Source of the DNA: Mastigias papua
Taxonomy: Eukaryota; Cnidaria; Scyphozoa; Rhizostomeae; Mastigiidae
DNA: 64,000 nt
Direction of reading: 5' to 3'
Assembly: GCA_964019165.1 (NCBI GenBank)
Contig: OZ025271.1
Location: 14,363,759 to 14,427,758 of the forward strand
The notes beneath the pieces were generated by a model. That model ran no database searches and was not told the origin of the DNA. It worked only from the letters and a program-made list of their open reading frames with translations. This document shows, one piece after another, positions 1 to 11,999 of the stretch. Positions within the stretch are counted from its first letter, which is position 1; each line of letters begins with the position of its first letter. The position numbers were made by a program, and so were the translations under genes.

Positions 1-440
1 TTGCCGCTTTCTTAAGATTACATGTTTGTTTTCTATATGAAACTTTTAGTCCTTTTCCATCCAAGTGTCTTTGACACTAACATAAAAAATCCATTGATTA
101 GTTTTCTGTTGGTGACTTCAGCTGATTGTCTAGTAAACTTACTCAAATAATCAGAGAGAACATTTGTGTACTAAAAGATCAAAACATAGACTTAAAAAAA
201 AGTGTGCTAAGTTCAAGATAAGAGATAAATACTATCATGCCTCATTTCGACTATCAGATTGTGGTGTTCTCAATGATAATTAGGGTGATGACGAGTGATG
301 ATGGGCCTAAGGAAAGCAAAAAGCACGCAGGGTTGTTAATACAAAGATCTAAACTATGCTTATCTAGTATGAATGTTACTCATAAACCCAGTCGTACTTA
401 TGCTGCTATAACAATATCTATGTTCATTTCCATAAGTTAG

Positions 441-1110
441 AAGTTGTCAATAAGTTTGTGTATTTAGGCAGCACGTTGAATATGACTGGCACTCTAGATG
501 ATGAAATATTCTTGCAGATCAGTAAAGCAAGTTTTGCATTTGGGAAGCTAGGATTTCTTTGCGTACTAAGATCTAAGTCTACAATACATGTGTACTTTCT
601 TCCCTTCTCTATGCATATGAAACTTGGACGACACAAAGAAAACATCTTCAGCGTCTTGAAGGCTTCAATCAGCAATGCTTGAGGAATATTATATGCTTAA
701 GCTGGAAAATGTATGTTAGTGATGTCGAGGTATTAGAGAGAGGCCAGTGTCAGAGTATAGAATCAATGATATTTCACCATTGATTAAGATGGAGTGGACA
801 TGTGGTCAGAATGGCAGAAGAGCTAATTCCTAAGCAGCGCCTGTATGATGAACTTGTCCACGAGAAGCGTCTGGCTGAAAAGCCTAAAATGAGGTATAAG
901 GATTGCTTGAAAACAATTCTAAAGAAGTGATGTACTGATGGAGTAACCTGGGAAAGCACAAAACTATGGAAAGAGATCAGTGGAGGAAAGAAATGTATAA
1001 TGGAAAGGACAACTGGAAGAATGAAAGGGTAAGGTATAACAAGTTGAAGAGAGATGTCCGGAAAACACACATAAATGAAGCAGTTGATAAGATGAGAAAT
1101 CAGATCTGAT
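441..1110 (+). pseudogene. Non-LTR retrotransposon reverse-transcriptase tail, decayed
   Basis: Conceptual translation, with frame changes, gives the C-terminal reverse-transcriptase/thumb signature common in animal non-LTR (LINE-type) elements: FVYLGSTLNMTGTLDDEI and ISKASFAFGKLGF, then LQRLEGFNQQCLRNIICLSW, a VEVLER block, and LRWSGHVVRMAEELIPKQRL followed by a basic RYKDCLK segment. The order of these blocks matches the family. The reading frame is broken by stops near 680, 780 and 930 and by frame shifts, so it is a dead 5'-truncated copy. Subfamily is not assigned. Confidence 0.8.
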
Positions 1111-1124
1111 ATAAATGAGATATA

Positions 1125-1400
1125 TGTAATCGTCTGTGCTTGACTCGAGCTGACTTAAAAAGTCACCAGAAAGTACATAAACGCCGCGGACAAATCGATT
1201 ACAATCTAAGTGATGTTACAACATGTCGCGAGTGTGCAGAAGTATGTAAAAGTGTAGCAGGGTTAAAACGTCATGTAAAAATTCACGGCAAAAATGTTGC
1301 AAAGACTTTTGCTAGACCTGTCCATGTCTGAAGAACCTTCACCAAGGAATGCAAGTGTCTAGCTGGACTAAAAACCCACAGCAGGGCAGTTCACCAATGA
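1125..1400 (+). pseudogene. C-terminal C2H2-type fingers of the LINE remnant
   Basis: Directly after the reverse-transcriptase tail come three finger-like units: CNRLCLTRADLKSHQKVH, CRECAEVCKSVAGLKRHVK(IH), and, after a frame shift near 1330, ECKCLAGLKTHSRAVH. Each has the C-x(2-3)-C...GLK/DLK..H-x(3-4)-H spacing. C-terminal nucleic-acid-binding fingers after the reverse transcriptase occur in several LINE clades, so I assign these to the same element rather than to a host zinc-finger gene. Confidence 0.65.
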
Positions 1401-1977
1401 AATGTTTTTGCCAAGCAATGGTAACACTCGAATGTGAGTTGCAGCTATCATATCAGCATCAATGCACAACCAGCATACTGAAATATGTAAGACGGGAATG
1501 TGAAGCTTCGAGAGGGCAATAATGAGAGGCCATTGCATATTGCATGTAATAGGTATTATCTACGCATGGTTAGTGCCTTATGCAATCGTGTCAGGAAACT
1601 TACTGTTGAAAGTGGAAGAGTACAGCCTCAAGTGGATGTATGTGTATGAGAGGCTGAAAGACTCTGCATGAGAAACAAGTAAATTATTAAAGAATGAAAT
1701 AAATCAATAACTATTAAACAATAATCATTGAGCAATTATGAAAATTAAGTTAATGAATATAAAATTATACATGCTGTACAATATTATTTTATCCAATGAT
1801 AATTATAAAAACTTGTAAGAATAAACAACAAAACTTGTAAAAAAGTGCCTACAATTGCTTAGAAGCCACCATTGACTGTAACATCAAGCTGAATAAAATA
1901 CTTCAAAGAACCAACAATATCTGGGTTGATCTGAGAATACATCACCAAATAGACAATGCTATCTGAATATAACTTAC

Positions 1978-2037
1978 GCTATAATGAGGAGGCATACCAC
2001 CATAATAGATTTGAGATACTGGCGCTGATGGATTCAT
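1978..2037 (-). CDS. Micro-exon of the PSQYx family, copy a
   Basis: A 60-nt minus-strand exon, acceptor ..TTTTGTAG and donor GTAAGT, both consensus. It starts and ends in phase 0 and reads MNPSAPVSQIYYGGMPPHYS. It is homologous to the exons at 4132-4073, 4477-4421 and 4842-4786 and, more distantly, to those at 25.2, 41.3 and 49.1 kb. The host transcript is unknown; its 3' end probably lies left of the window. Confidence 0.55.
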
Positions 2038-2802
2038 CTACAAAAGAAGATAGAAAGAATTAAATATATTAGACAGATAGCAAATATCTCATCAATTTTA
2101 CTAGATATTCATTAGATTGAACAAATGTTCTATGTAATAAAACTGCATTCACATCACATCTTCTTTTTATTAGAAACAGACTTCCTCCATTCAGCCTTGA
2201 TGTCTCACAATAGTATATCAAATCCAGCTTTAAATGTTTCTTAAGATTAGTCTTCAAATTCTGGAAATTTCCTCAAAAAGAAAGCAATTGTGAGAAATAG
2301 AATTTTTAGTTAAGGACATTTGAGTGATGGATTCTGTTTGTATTTTGATTCCAGTTTACAAAAACTTTTCTCACAAAGACAGATTTTTCACGTTACTTTT
2401 GAAACTCAGACAGTCCGTGTTTTAGTCCGTGTTGCTTAATTTTACCTCCTTTGGGAGAAACTAATAGTCTTTAACATCCAATCGTCAACTAACACAGGAA
2501 TGCAAGGCACGATTGATGTGACAACATTGTTGCAGTCAGTATGGTTAGACCATGGAATAGAGACTATAAAATGGTCTTCTGGCAATGCATCTATATATGG
2601 GTAACTGCCAATTAGTGTGACTTTGTACATTCCACACTATGACGTAAAAGAGATATCAATTAGACCACAATATGGCAATTATTATATATCATTACAAAGA
2701 TTTGAACTTCATCAACATCTTCGATAAAAATTTCAACCAAAGAAATTTAATGAAAAACATAGTAATAAACAGACACGACAATGCTATATGATTTTGACTT
2801 AC

Positions 2803-2858
2803 ATTATATTGAGAAGGTGCATTCATATGATAAATATTGAGATGCAGAATGCTGAATG
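2803..2858 (-). pseudogene. Micro-exon of the PSQYx family, copy b (56 nt, out of phase)
   Basis: Flanked by TTTACAG and GTAAGT, but 56 nt long, so inclusion would shift the frame. The frame matching its siblings ends MNAPSQYN. Probably a decaying copy, unless an upstream exon compensates. Confidence 0.4.
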
Positions 2859-4072
2859 CTGTAAATGAAAATAAGACAAACGAAATCATATGAATACTTC
2901 ATAATTAGTCACATGAAATAGTTGTCAGACATGTGATATAATATAAACTTTTTCACAGAGGTAAGGACAGGTGATATTGTCAAAACATCAATTCTGCTTG
3001 AATTGCCAATCCAAATATTGCTCCTCCCTCACACACATTCTATGTAAATGCAATATCTTCCATTAGTTATAATGTTTGTACTGTTATAATGTTGTACACC
3101 CCACAACAAAATCTCCAGTTCAATAATATCCATTCCATTTCAATTTCATTAGATATTCATTAGATTGAACACATGTTTTATGTAGTAAAAATGAATTCAA
3201 ATCGCATGTTCATTTTATTAAAAGAAGACATCCTCCCTTAAGCCTGGATGTCTCATAATAGTTTGTCAAATCCGGCCTTAAATGTTTCTTAAGTTAGTTT
3301 TCAAATTCTGGACATCTCCTACAACAATAAGACAACTGTAAGAAATATGCTAGACGATCAATTCTGCTTAAGTTGCCAATCCAAATATTGCTCCTCCCTC
3401 AAACACATTCTATGTAAATGCAATGTCTTCCATTAGTTATGCTGTTTGTACTGTTGTAATGTTGTACACCCCACAACAAAGTCTTCATTTCTTATGAATC
3501 TGAATCATCAACCCAGTCGTATATTTATGCCAGTATAACATCATCAATACACAACACATGTATTCTAATATGTTAGACGAGAGAAGTCATGGCATAGACA
3601 GTAGAAGCCTAGAGAGGACAGTAATGAGATGCAATTGCTGATTTCATGTGAAAGGTATTATCTACACATGATTAGTGTCTCTTGCAAACCTGCAAGCAAA
3701 CTTACAGTTGCAGGTAGAAGAGTACAGCCTCAAGTGGATGTATGTGTATGAGAGGTTGAAGGGTTCTGCATAAGAAACAAGTAAATTATAAACAGACAAA
3801 AGTTTAAGTGAAGTGAACTAATAACTTTTCATAAATACTAGTGGCCTAAAGATGACAACAAAGCTAATAAATATGAACCAAGTTGTGATTTATAATACTA
3901 CCTAATAACATACTAGACAAAACAACATTGAAACCAAATGACAACAGATGATAAGCATCCATTATTCGACTATGACGTCATACAGTAAAGAATACCTCCA
4001 TGAAAGACCACTACTCCAAATTGATGTGAGAATACACTACCAAATGGGCAGTGCTACCTGACATCAACTTAT

Positions 4073-4132
4073 GTTGTATTGAGAAGGTACATCATTATAA
4101 TACAGCTGAGATACCGATGCTGATGGGTAGAT
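4073..4132 (-). pseudogene. Micro-exon of the PSQYx family, copy c (donor lost)
   Basis: A 60-nt open segment IYPSASVSQLYYNDVPSQYN after a good TTTTAG acceptor. The donor reads ATAAGT instead of GTAAGT, so the GT is destroyed. The exon is otherwise intact and in phase 0. Confidence 0.5.
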
Positions 4133-4420
4133 CTAAAAGAGAAGATAGCAAACAACTAAACAAGCATATAACTATATCTAAAATGGTATATTGTGAATTG
4201 ATTAATACGGTATCAATCTCTTCAAAAAAGTAAACAAAGGAATTCTTGTCCCTAAATTACTCTTGCTTGAAAGTCTATTCCAAACATTGTTTCAGTGAAT
4301 GATGTCCTTCATCAATCAGACAACACTGGTGAATGTACACATTAAAAACTGCATAGAAATACTCTTGGGAGCGTATGCATGTAGATTTATACACAATACA
4401 GTTATCCGACTTCAACTTAC

Positions 4421-4477
4421 ATCATATTGAGAAGGTACATCGCCATAATACTGCGATACTAGTTCTGAAGGAGTCAT
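4421..4477 (-). CDS. Micro-exon of the PSQYx family, copy d
   Basis: A 57-nt phase-0 exon reading MTPSELVSQYYGDVPSQYD, with acceptor ..CTGTAG... and donor GTAAGT. It lies about 350 bp from copies c and e. The flanking intron sequence is also shared, so the duplicated unit is exon plus intron. Confidence 0.55.
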
Positions 4478-4785
4478 CTACAGATGGAAATAATTACACC
4501 GATATATAAGAAAGAAACATCATAAATGTCATTAGACATAAATTAGATTCGTCTAATGTATTATTGTGTATGATTGCATTTCATGGAATATTGAGAGAGT
4601 ACACCCCTATCATGAAAGAGAGATTTGAATGTTGAAGGACGTATGAATAAGATAAGATAAAGAACAGTAAATAAAACAGACACAACAAAGCATATATATC
4701 ATGAATAACATTAGATATTCATTAGATTCATTAAATGTATTATGTATTAAAAATTATCCGACACAGTTATTTGACTTCAACTTAC

Positions 4786-4842
4786 ATCACATTTAGAAGG
4801 TACATCACCATAATATTGAGATACTATTGTCGAAGGATTCAT
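4786..4842 (-). CDS. Micro-exon of the PSQYx family, copy e
   Basis: A 57-nt phase-0 exon reading MNPSTIVSQYYGDVPSKCD between GTGCAG and GTAAGT. First of the left-hand array in transcription order. I see no recognisable upstream exon between here and the SMU1 fragment at 8 kb. Confidence 0.5.
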
Positions 4843-5214
4843 CTGCACGAGAAGATGGATGTTACTAATTAAGAATAACATATAACAAAATCAGTTCATT
4901 TCAATTCTCAATATAGAATTCCACTAGATACAGGTAAATTAAAATTAAAAATAAAACAAATGTTTACATACAGAGAAATCTAAATATAACTCAAATTAAA
5001 ACATATGAAAACAAAACAATGATAAATCTGAATGTAGGGAATTTGTTAAGGGGGAATCCTATCAATAGGTAAACTAATTGAGGAGAGGTCATCCCCCTGC
5101 TTTCAGAAAAGAGTCAAAGGTTTGGTTAAATATTGATATTTAAGGAGACTGGCGAAATGAATGTGCACTTCATTAGGTGTATCTAATGTACTATGATGTA
5201 ATATGATATTTCAT

Positions 5215-5245
<31 letters not shown>

Positions 5246-5765
5246 TAATCAATCAATCAATTAATCAATCAATCAATCAATCAATCATTAAACCCGGGAA
5301 TCACATAATTATTTTGCCAACAAACCAATTAATAAACTAGTCAATCAATCAATCAATCAATCAATTAATCATTATACCGACCACTCACAAAATTAGCTTG
5401 CCGACCAACCAATCAATCAACCAATCAACTAGGTAATGATTCACTCCATCAGTCAATCAACCATTCAATGGCTCAATCAATCAATCATGATATCACACAC
5501 TCACATGACTATATAGTCAATCAATTAATCAATCCATCAATCGATTTATCCATCAATCAATCAACCAATCAACCAATCAACCAAGTAATGCATAAACCAA
5601 TCGTCAAATGTAATCAAGCATATAATCAGTTTCTTAACAAACCAATTAATAAAATAATTACTCTTTCAATCAATCAGTCAATCAATTAGTCCATCAATCA
5701 ATCATTATATTATCCAATCACATGACTAGATATTCAATCAACCATTCTATCAATGAGGCAATCAT
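5215..5765. repeat. Degenerate (TCAA)n tract
   Basis: About 550 bp of tetranucleotide repeat, pure near 5217-5286 and 5340-5367, with interspersed variants (ccaa, ttaa) further right. The reading frames it opens are low-complexity INQSIN-type strings and are not genes. Confidence 0.95.
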
Positions 5766-5989
5766 AATTTCTTCCACATATAAATCAATATAGTATAACA
5801 AAACAATCACTAAATCAATGATTAAATCAAATGAATCACTAGAGTGATTACAACATGATAGTTGCAACATACTTGTACTTGCATCATCATGATAAATATT
5901 GTAGCTGATCTATTCCATAATACAAAATGATCGATATTCCTCCGCAGAAGACGAACTTAGTTCACAGTGACGACATTTCATATCTGAAA

Positions 5990-7970
5990 GTATATCTACA
6001 CCACTTTAGCATATCATATAATAGGTTATGAAAATAGGTGCAACAGTTATGAACATAAGCACAAATTTGCCCCTTAGCTCAACAGTTATTCCAATTCATT
6101 TCAAGCATTAATGCAACGAAAAGTGGAAAACTTTCAATGCAGACAATGTTATATGAGCATTGTCGTTTCGTGAAATTTTGCAAAATACCAATCTTCCTAA
6201 TTTTATTATAAGACAACGAAATTTAAGTGAAAGCTTTCGTGGGATGGCAAATTGTTGCTAAGAAGAATTAAAACTACGTTAGAATAAACTGAAAAACACA
6301 ATAAAACGTTTAAACATGATCACATATTTTACCATGCTCAAAAGTTAAAAAAACAAACTACGGTAGTTAAACAAAAGTAGAAATATGTACAAAAATGCCT
6401 GCTACTTTGAATGAAAGAATCAACGAACTTCAAAGGGCAGTAATTAATGTATATATCAGCTGGCATCTAAGAAACACCAAGGAACATTTGCAATTTTAAG
6501 GGGTGAAATCCTAAATACAATAAGGAAACTTGCTGCAGTATAAACCTGTTTGAATGCCACAAAAGAAAGTGTACGAAGTGTTTCTTAAAATAACAAAGAT
6601 GAAAAGGGATGGAGTTTGTGACATTTACCACAGGGCATCTTTTCAGGAATCACAACTAGGTGGGTGGGGCAAAGTAACGAGGGCATTAAGGAATGTTGCT
6701 CTTCAGGGATGTACATCAGTTTAATAGTAAGGGCTTGAACGGTGAGCAAAAGCACATCAAACTGGGGGTTCTGGGGCCACATCTGGAAAAATTTTGTAAA
6801 AACAAGATCCTCAGAATCGGAAAACGCTCCTTTCAAGCAATATCTCTTACTTAATATGTATGCACGCTTCTCTATAAGAAAACTGGCCCAAGGCCTAGTA
6901 GTAATTTCTTAATTTCTGGTTTTTAAAAGCTTCTTAAAAGTTTCTTAAATATGTGAAGAAACTTGCAGTGATAACAAATGTAAAATGGAAAACATTGTCT
7001 TTTGTAAAACCCATAAAGCTTAGAACATAAAATATATTGTACAGGAAACTAGTTAAATCCAAAGAGGAAAAAGGGTCTACGGAACTGTGAAAAATGCCAC
7101 AGAAAGTTCTAGAGTTTCATAACTCTTTCCTTGCCGTTCTAAAAGTTTCTTAAATTCTAGGCTGTCTAGTACGAGGTTTCATATAAACAGGTTTCTTATA
7201 AAAAAGCGTGTATTTATCTATTGTGATTCTGACGAGACTTCAACTCCGATGAGAACAGACACATCCAAACTGTAAGGTTTTATAGACACTTGGAATAATG
7301 ATATAAAATCAGCTGTTTGTGAACAAGATAAACTGCTAGAAACAATTAGTAACAAGGATCTTTTTCTTGCAAAACACTATTAAATCTACTTATATGGAGT
7401 CGATAGGGCAAACTTTCCAAAGTAGAGATAACGTCTGCTTAATTTTTGTGGAGTCTTCCAAGATTAAAATACTAGATTCGTGTGATTTGTTTTCAATGTT
7501 TTCTTTTAAATGAGAAGAACTAAAATATAATATTTGTAGAATTTTCTTTCACTTTATTTGAAAAGTGCAGGGACAATGGTTCCTACTAGCCCAATGGCTG
7601 CACGGTTCATGTTGCTCTTCAAAATTGAATGATAATCTATACATTTAACCAACAAATTTATTCATAAAATTTCCTCCACGATTTGCATCATTTTCTAGAG
7701 AATCAAAATGAAAGAAGGAATCGAGTGGGAGGGGGGCACCGTAAAACATTGTAACTGGAGAGGTAAGCATGAGACATGGGGGTAACTGCAGCCCTAATTT
7801 ATATGTTAAAAGAGGCCTTGATTTGCCTATTTTTAGGCCCTCTCGACCAAACATGAAATTTAAGTTTCCCTCTCAAAGGGACTGCACAGAGCCCCCTATT
7901 TCCGTGACAAATGATAAATCCTATAACATAAAGGTATACGGATTTTCATTCATTGTAATCAACTATTAGA
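5990..7970. other. Gene-free stretch
   Basis: No exon, RNA gene or mobile-element end could be supported. It contains scattered 'gtttcttaa(a/t)' motifs near 6910-7200, similar to the repeat at the right end of the window. The missing SMU1 3' exons would be expected here and were not found. Confidence 0.5.
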
Positions 7971-7984
7971 CGGGGAAGGAGTAC

Positions 7985-8111
7985 TTTCACAGTTCCATCA
8001 CTGCTTGCGCTGATCAGATGATGTGCGTCCTGTGTGTAAATGGCATTATTCACGGAGGATGTATGCCCCCGGAATTCTTTGAGAGTTCGGCCTGATTTCA
8101 GGCCATGAATT
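7985..8111 (-). CDS. SMU1: SMU1 WD40 protein, exon with repeats 4-5
   Basis: A 127-nt exon starting after ATCCAG. With the last two bases of the preceding exon it reads [19 protein letters not shown] followed by an [10 protein letters not shown] strand. This is the WD40 segment I recognise from SMU1, the spliceosome-associated LisH/CTLH-WD40 partner of RED/IK. It ends in phase 0 at a weak GTACTC donor. The following exon (family ..W at the end of this blade, then the last repeats) was not found to the left. Confidence 0.8.
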
Positions 8112-8214
8112 CTGGATAAAAAATAGCAAAAAAGGATCGCAGAAAACAGTGCTTGATAGGGTATAGCGAGTAAATGGTAGAAGAAATATTGAATGGAAGC
8201 GGTTTGGAAAAAAC

Positions 8215-8615
8215 CTGAAACACAACGAAGGAGAAGAGAAGCAACGAAATGAAAGCGGAGAAGATCGAGGAGAATAAAGAGGAAGAACAGTGGAGGAAGA
8301 TAGAGAAGAGAAGAAAGGGGAGAAGAAGTAGAAGACAGAACACAAAAAGGACAAAAAGAAAGAGGATAATATAGAGGAGAATCAAGAGTAGAATAAAGAG
8401 GAGAAGAAAGGGGAGAAAAAAGACGAGAATATGAGAGCACAGGGGAGAAAAGGGTGAAAAGAATGAGGAGATGACACTGAGAAGACACAAGAGAATAAAG
8501 AAAAGAAGAAAGATGTGATGACAGAGAAGAATATGAGGAAGGAAAATTCGAGAAGAGAGAGTGAGAAGAAGATATTGAAGAGGAGACAAAGAGGAGAAGA
8601 AAGAGGACAATGGTT
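8215..8615. repeat. Polypurine (GA-rich) tract in an SMU1 intron
   Basis: About 400 bp almost wholly purine on the + strand (gaagagaagaaaggggaga-type text), hence polypyrimidine on the sense strand of the gene. Several overlapping frames open only because of composition. Confidence 0.9.
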
Positions 8616-8897
8616 CATGAATATATATGAATGCTAGTCTTAGAGGTCATACTATGTAAACATGATATGCTATATATGGTGTATTTTGCACTACACCTAA
8701 GCCAAAACAAAAGTCAAGATTGGTTAACGACGTTTGTTAAATTCGCTCAGTCAAAATCGAGCTTGAATTCATATAGGATGTATCGCAACAAAGATGGCGT
8801 TACCTTACTTGTGAGAGATATTTGTTGATATATTTCTGCAATTTGATTGGTCAAATATAAAAACATAAGCAATATAAAGAAATATCGAAATACACAC

Positions 8898-9025
8898 TTG
8901 ATAGTTGTATCATAAGATGACGTCAAGAGCTGTCCAGAATCTTTTGAAAAAGAGACTGATGTCACACCCTTCAAATGTGCACTTTCAAATCTTCGGAGGC
9001 ATTGGCCAGATTGTATTTTCCATAC
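8898..9025 (-). CDS. SMU1: SMU1 WD40 protein, exon with repeats 3-4
   Basis: A 128-nt exon between TTTTTTCAG and GTGTGT. It reads [20 protein letters not shown], then [20 protein letters not shown] and TI, ending in phase 2, which matches the next exon exactly. The motif [14 protein letters not shown] is diagnostic of SMU1 among WD40 proteins. Confidence 0.85.
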
Positions 9026-9299
9026 CTGAAAAAATATCAGATAAAATGCATTAAATATAATTTACTTATTCCGTTTCCTAATCTTAGTGACAAGATCATC
9101 AGCCAGCTATATGTAACATGCTTTGATGTGTATTTCCAGTGACAGGTTGACAAAGGTCTGGTTATGTCAAAGATTTGAAACATGTCTTCAGATATGTTTA
9201 AGGGCGTCATTGCGACAAGATTTGGCTGCGTCAAGTATTTGAAACATGTATCGATGTGTTCGGAGTGACAGCTTGTTAAAGAAGAAGACATGAAAATAC

Positions 9300-9570
9300 A
9301 AGACGAAGGTTAGAAGAAGCTAAGATAGGGAGAAGATTTGAATACAATTAGAGGGAGATAAGAAGGATAAAGACAAGATACAGAAAGAAGAGATATGATC
9401 AAAATACGGAGAAAAGTAGAAGCTAAGATAGGATGATAATAAAAAGATATGAAAGTACAACAGGAAGATAAGGAGAAGACCTGAACAAAATAAGGATATA
9501 ACAGAGATATGAAGAACATAAGATAAGAAGACGAGAAGACACAAACAAACTAAGTAAGAGAGCTCTACAG
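9300..9570. repeat. Second purine-rich tract in an SMU1 intron
   Basis: A more degenerate A/G-rich stretch (agaaggataaagacaagata-like) immediately 3' of the repeat-2 exon on the gene's strand. No coding content. Confidence 0.75.
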
Positions 9571-9575
9571 ATTAC

Positions 9576-9671
9576 CTTTAATTTTCCATCAAGGCTGCCA
9601 GTGGATAGCATTTCACTATCACGGCTAAATGACATACAAATCACAGCATCTCCCATCAACATAAAATTGTC
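9576..9671 (-). CDS. SMU1: SMU1 WD40 protein, exon with repeat 2
   Basis: A 96-nt phase-0 exon between TTTAAG and GTAATC, reading [20 protein letters not shown] then [12 protein letters not shown]. The sequence continues directly into VWKIQSGQ of the next exon, as in the family. Confidence 0.85.
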
Positions 9672-10369
9672 CTTAAATAGAATATTCAGTAATATTATTT
9701 CTTTCATTGGGTTACAACAATATTGGGTAATATTGATCTATTACAATGAATATAAAGATATCTTACAATATCAACATACAAAGCACTGCATCTTCCGTCA
9801 GAATAAAATTGTCCTTAACTAGAGCCCTATATAATGCTTTTATTTTCACTCGGTGATACTAATGTTCCAGTGAAAGTAATAACATAAGAAATATTAAATC
9901 TAATTTCCTTCTTGTCTAACCATTTTTTCTGTAGCTCATTCTACACCATATCTGTTCTTTCTCTGAAATCGCTTCTCATCCTTTTAAGCTTCGATTTTTT
10001 AAGTTGTCCAATGTTATTATTTCAAATTTGAGCCTCGTCTATCCAATACCGTATAGTTCGTTTTTAGTTCTCCGTCCTCCATATTGTGATCCTACCTAAC
10101 CAATACAAAGCCCTGTATTCCATTCCTGTCAATACCTGTTTCCTACACCTTCCTATTCCAATCTCTCTACTTACTCCATCCAATTCTTTACAACTCTATC
10201 CTTCCTATTTCCATCCCTACCCACCCACTATAGTGCACTATAAAGCTCTCTGTCTCTTCTCTCTCAAGCTCATAATGTCTCTAATTTGTAAACCACAGAA
10301 TGTATTGTCTTTTCTTTGATTCTTTTTACATCATTTCAATGGTGAGCTATAGAAAAAGAGAGAACAAAC

Positions 10370-10510
10370 CTCTGGCTGACATTTCAAGTCTATACGGATT
10401 TTACCGGTCTGAAAATTCCATACGTTAATGAATCCATCCGCACTCCCAGTAACTAAATATTGTCCGTCCGGTGAAAATGCAGCACATTCTGAATGGGCTT
10501 TTGTTCCAAA
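10370..10510 (-). CDS. SMU1: SMU1 WD40 protein, exon with repeat 1
   Basis: A 141-nt phase-0 exon between TTTTTCAG and GTTTGT. It reads [20 protein letters not shown], then a [13 protein letters not shown] blade and [10 protein letters not shown]. In SMU1 this segment follows the LisH/CTLH N-terminal half. Four consecutive exons (10510 to 7985) join without any frame error, so this stretch looks under purifying selection or recently copied. Confidence 0.85.
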
Positions 10511-10921
10511 CTGAAAAACAAACACAAACACTCATGAAAAAGCACAAAATAAAACATGAGCCTTTTTTTATTTTCTTGAAAAGCTCACAAGAATGTTGAG
10601 TATTGGAATTGAAAAACCCAACAAAGCATTAAAAACACAATTTCCTTATCAGGTGGCCTAACTCTCATGTTCATGTGAGTATTTCAAATAGACATCAGAT
10701 AACAGGCCAACAGTATTGCATATGTGCTGCCTTGAGGCTCATTCCTCTGTGTGTTTTATGACGGCAGACAAACTTGGCTCACCCTACTATAAAATATTTC
10801 AGTAAACTCGTGTTGGCATGAAATCTGTCATGTGATGTAAATTAAATTCTGCAATGAGCAGCTACAAAATACAATACAAAAGCAATTGTTTTGGCAGTTT
10901 CTTGCAACAACAATAAAAACT

Positions 10922-10951
10922 GAGTTAGTGAGTGAGTGAGTGAGTGAGTGA

Positions 10952-11029
<78 letters not shown>

Positions 11030-11036
11030 CTGTGTG
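10922..11036. repeat. (TGAG)n/(TG)n microsatellite
   Basis: About 30 bp of (gtga)n runs into about 75 bp of (tg)n. It lies where the missing N-terminal exons of SMU1 would be expected. Confidence 0.97.
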
Positions 11037-11972
11037 TGTTTCTGCATGTATTACATTTGTGCTTTTGTGAATGTGCAAGTATGTGTGTGCAAGTATGTGT
11101 GTGCACATCTGGTTTTTTATGTTTGTGTCTGTAAATGTTTGTGTAGCATGCACAATCTAACTTCCTGTGCCCCCCAAATACCAACTTCCTATCCCCCAAA
11201 TACCAACTTCCTATGCCCCCCCAATGCCATAATTACCATAATTCTCCAAATTAACTGTGACATTATTATCAAAATGTCATAATCACAATAAATATTGATT
11301 TTAAAACCCAAAGTTGACTTGAAACAACCTCACATGATATACTATGGCTCATATATTCAATGATAATATATATTCATATGCATATATACTTATTTACTTA
11401 TTCATATATACTATATCATATAATACAGACTAAATTCATACATTCTCTTTCACATTCAGAATAAACTAGATTCAAACATACAAGCAAGCCTGGGAGGTTT
11501 GACAGATCTACCATGTAAAACAGATATATTTGCCATTGACTAGATAACAACTAGTCCCTAAGTCCCCCATGGTACCAGGTTAGATTGTTTGTCTGATCTG
11601 CATAGGTTCACAGGATTACAATTTGTAATCTTTACAAACCATGCACGAGTCATGAAAGACAGTAGTATGCGATAAAAGACCTTACAATTTATGCAGTTTA
11701 CATAAACTAATCACATAAAATGAATACAGTTCTCTGATATCTAGTTGTGGTATTCAGTTAGGTGTAATTCTATTCCGGCAGAAATCTACACCTTTCTTTA
11801 ACTGTAAAATGCTCACACTCACAGAGTCATTTCAATATCAACAAAACACGAGGCACTGAAGATATCAAGATCTTTCTACATGCAATATTTACTACTTATT
11901 TTATTATCTAAATATCAGATTATACTTTGCATCTTCCTAGAAATTCTGCAAAGAAAACAATAGATGACTTAC

Positions 11973-11998
11973 TCTGCGGACTCAAACTCTAGCGCCAT
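11973..11998 (-). CDS. SMU1: Possible SMU1 first coding exon
   Basis: An ATG followed by ALEFESAE and a consensus GTAAGT donor in phase 2. It lies upstream of the WD40 exons on the same strand and resembles the acidic start of SMU1. The roughly 190 residues expected between this exon and the one at 10510 (LisH, CTLH) are not visible in the 1.46 kb between them. The match is short and could be chance. Confidence 0.4.
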
Positions 11999-11999
11999 T

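Larger units (their letters stand above)
1441..3790. repeat. Direct segmental repeats (three pairs)
   Basis: Three sequence pairs recur in the same orientation: 1441-1690 with about 3560-3790 (ends sharing 'agtacagcctcaagtggatg'); 2103-2315 with 3150-3350 (shared 'tagatattcattagattgaa'); and 2983-3115 with 3355-3483 (shared 'gccaatccaaatattgctcc'). The spacings differ (about 2.1, 1.05 and 0.37 kb), so more than one duplication is involved. The micro-exons listed below sit inside this duplicated block. Confidence 0.75.

Noticed and set aside
5890..5990. Further possible PSQYx-type exon copy (after TTTCAG, ..YHDDAST..)
   Set aside because: Stops in all useful frames and too diverged. At best a dead copy.
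7946..8618. Overlapping Ser/Leu/Phe-rich frames of up to 180 aa
   Set aside because: Read through the polypurine tract in three frames. Only the short SMU1 exon at 8111-7985 is real.
10828..11282. HTHTHT and CVCVCV reading frames
   Set aside because: Produced by the (TG)n microsatellite and its (TGAG)n border.
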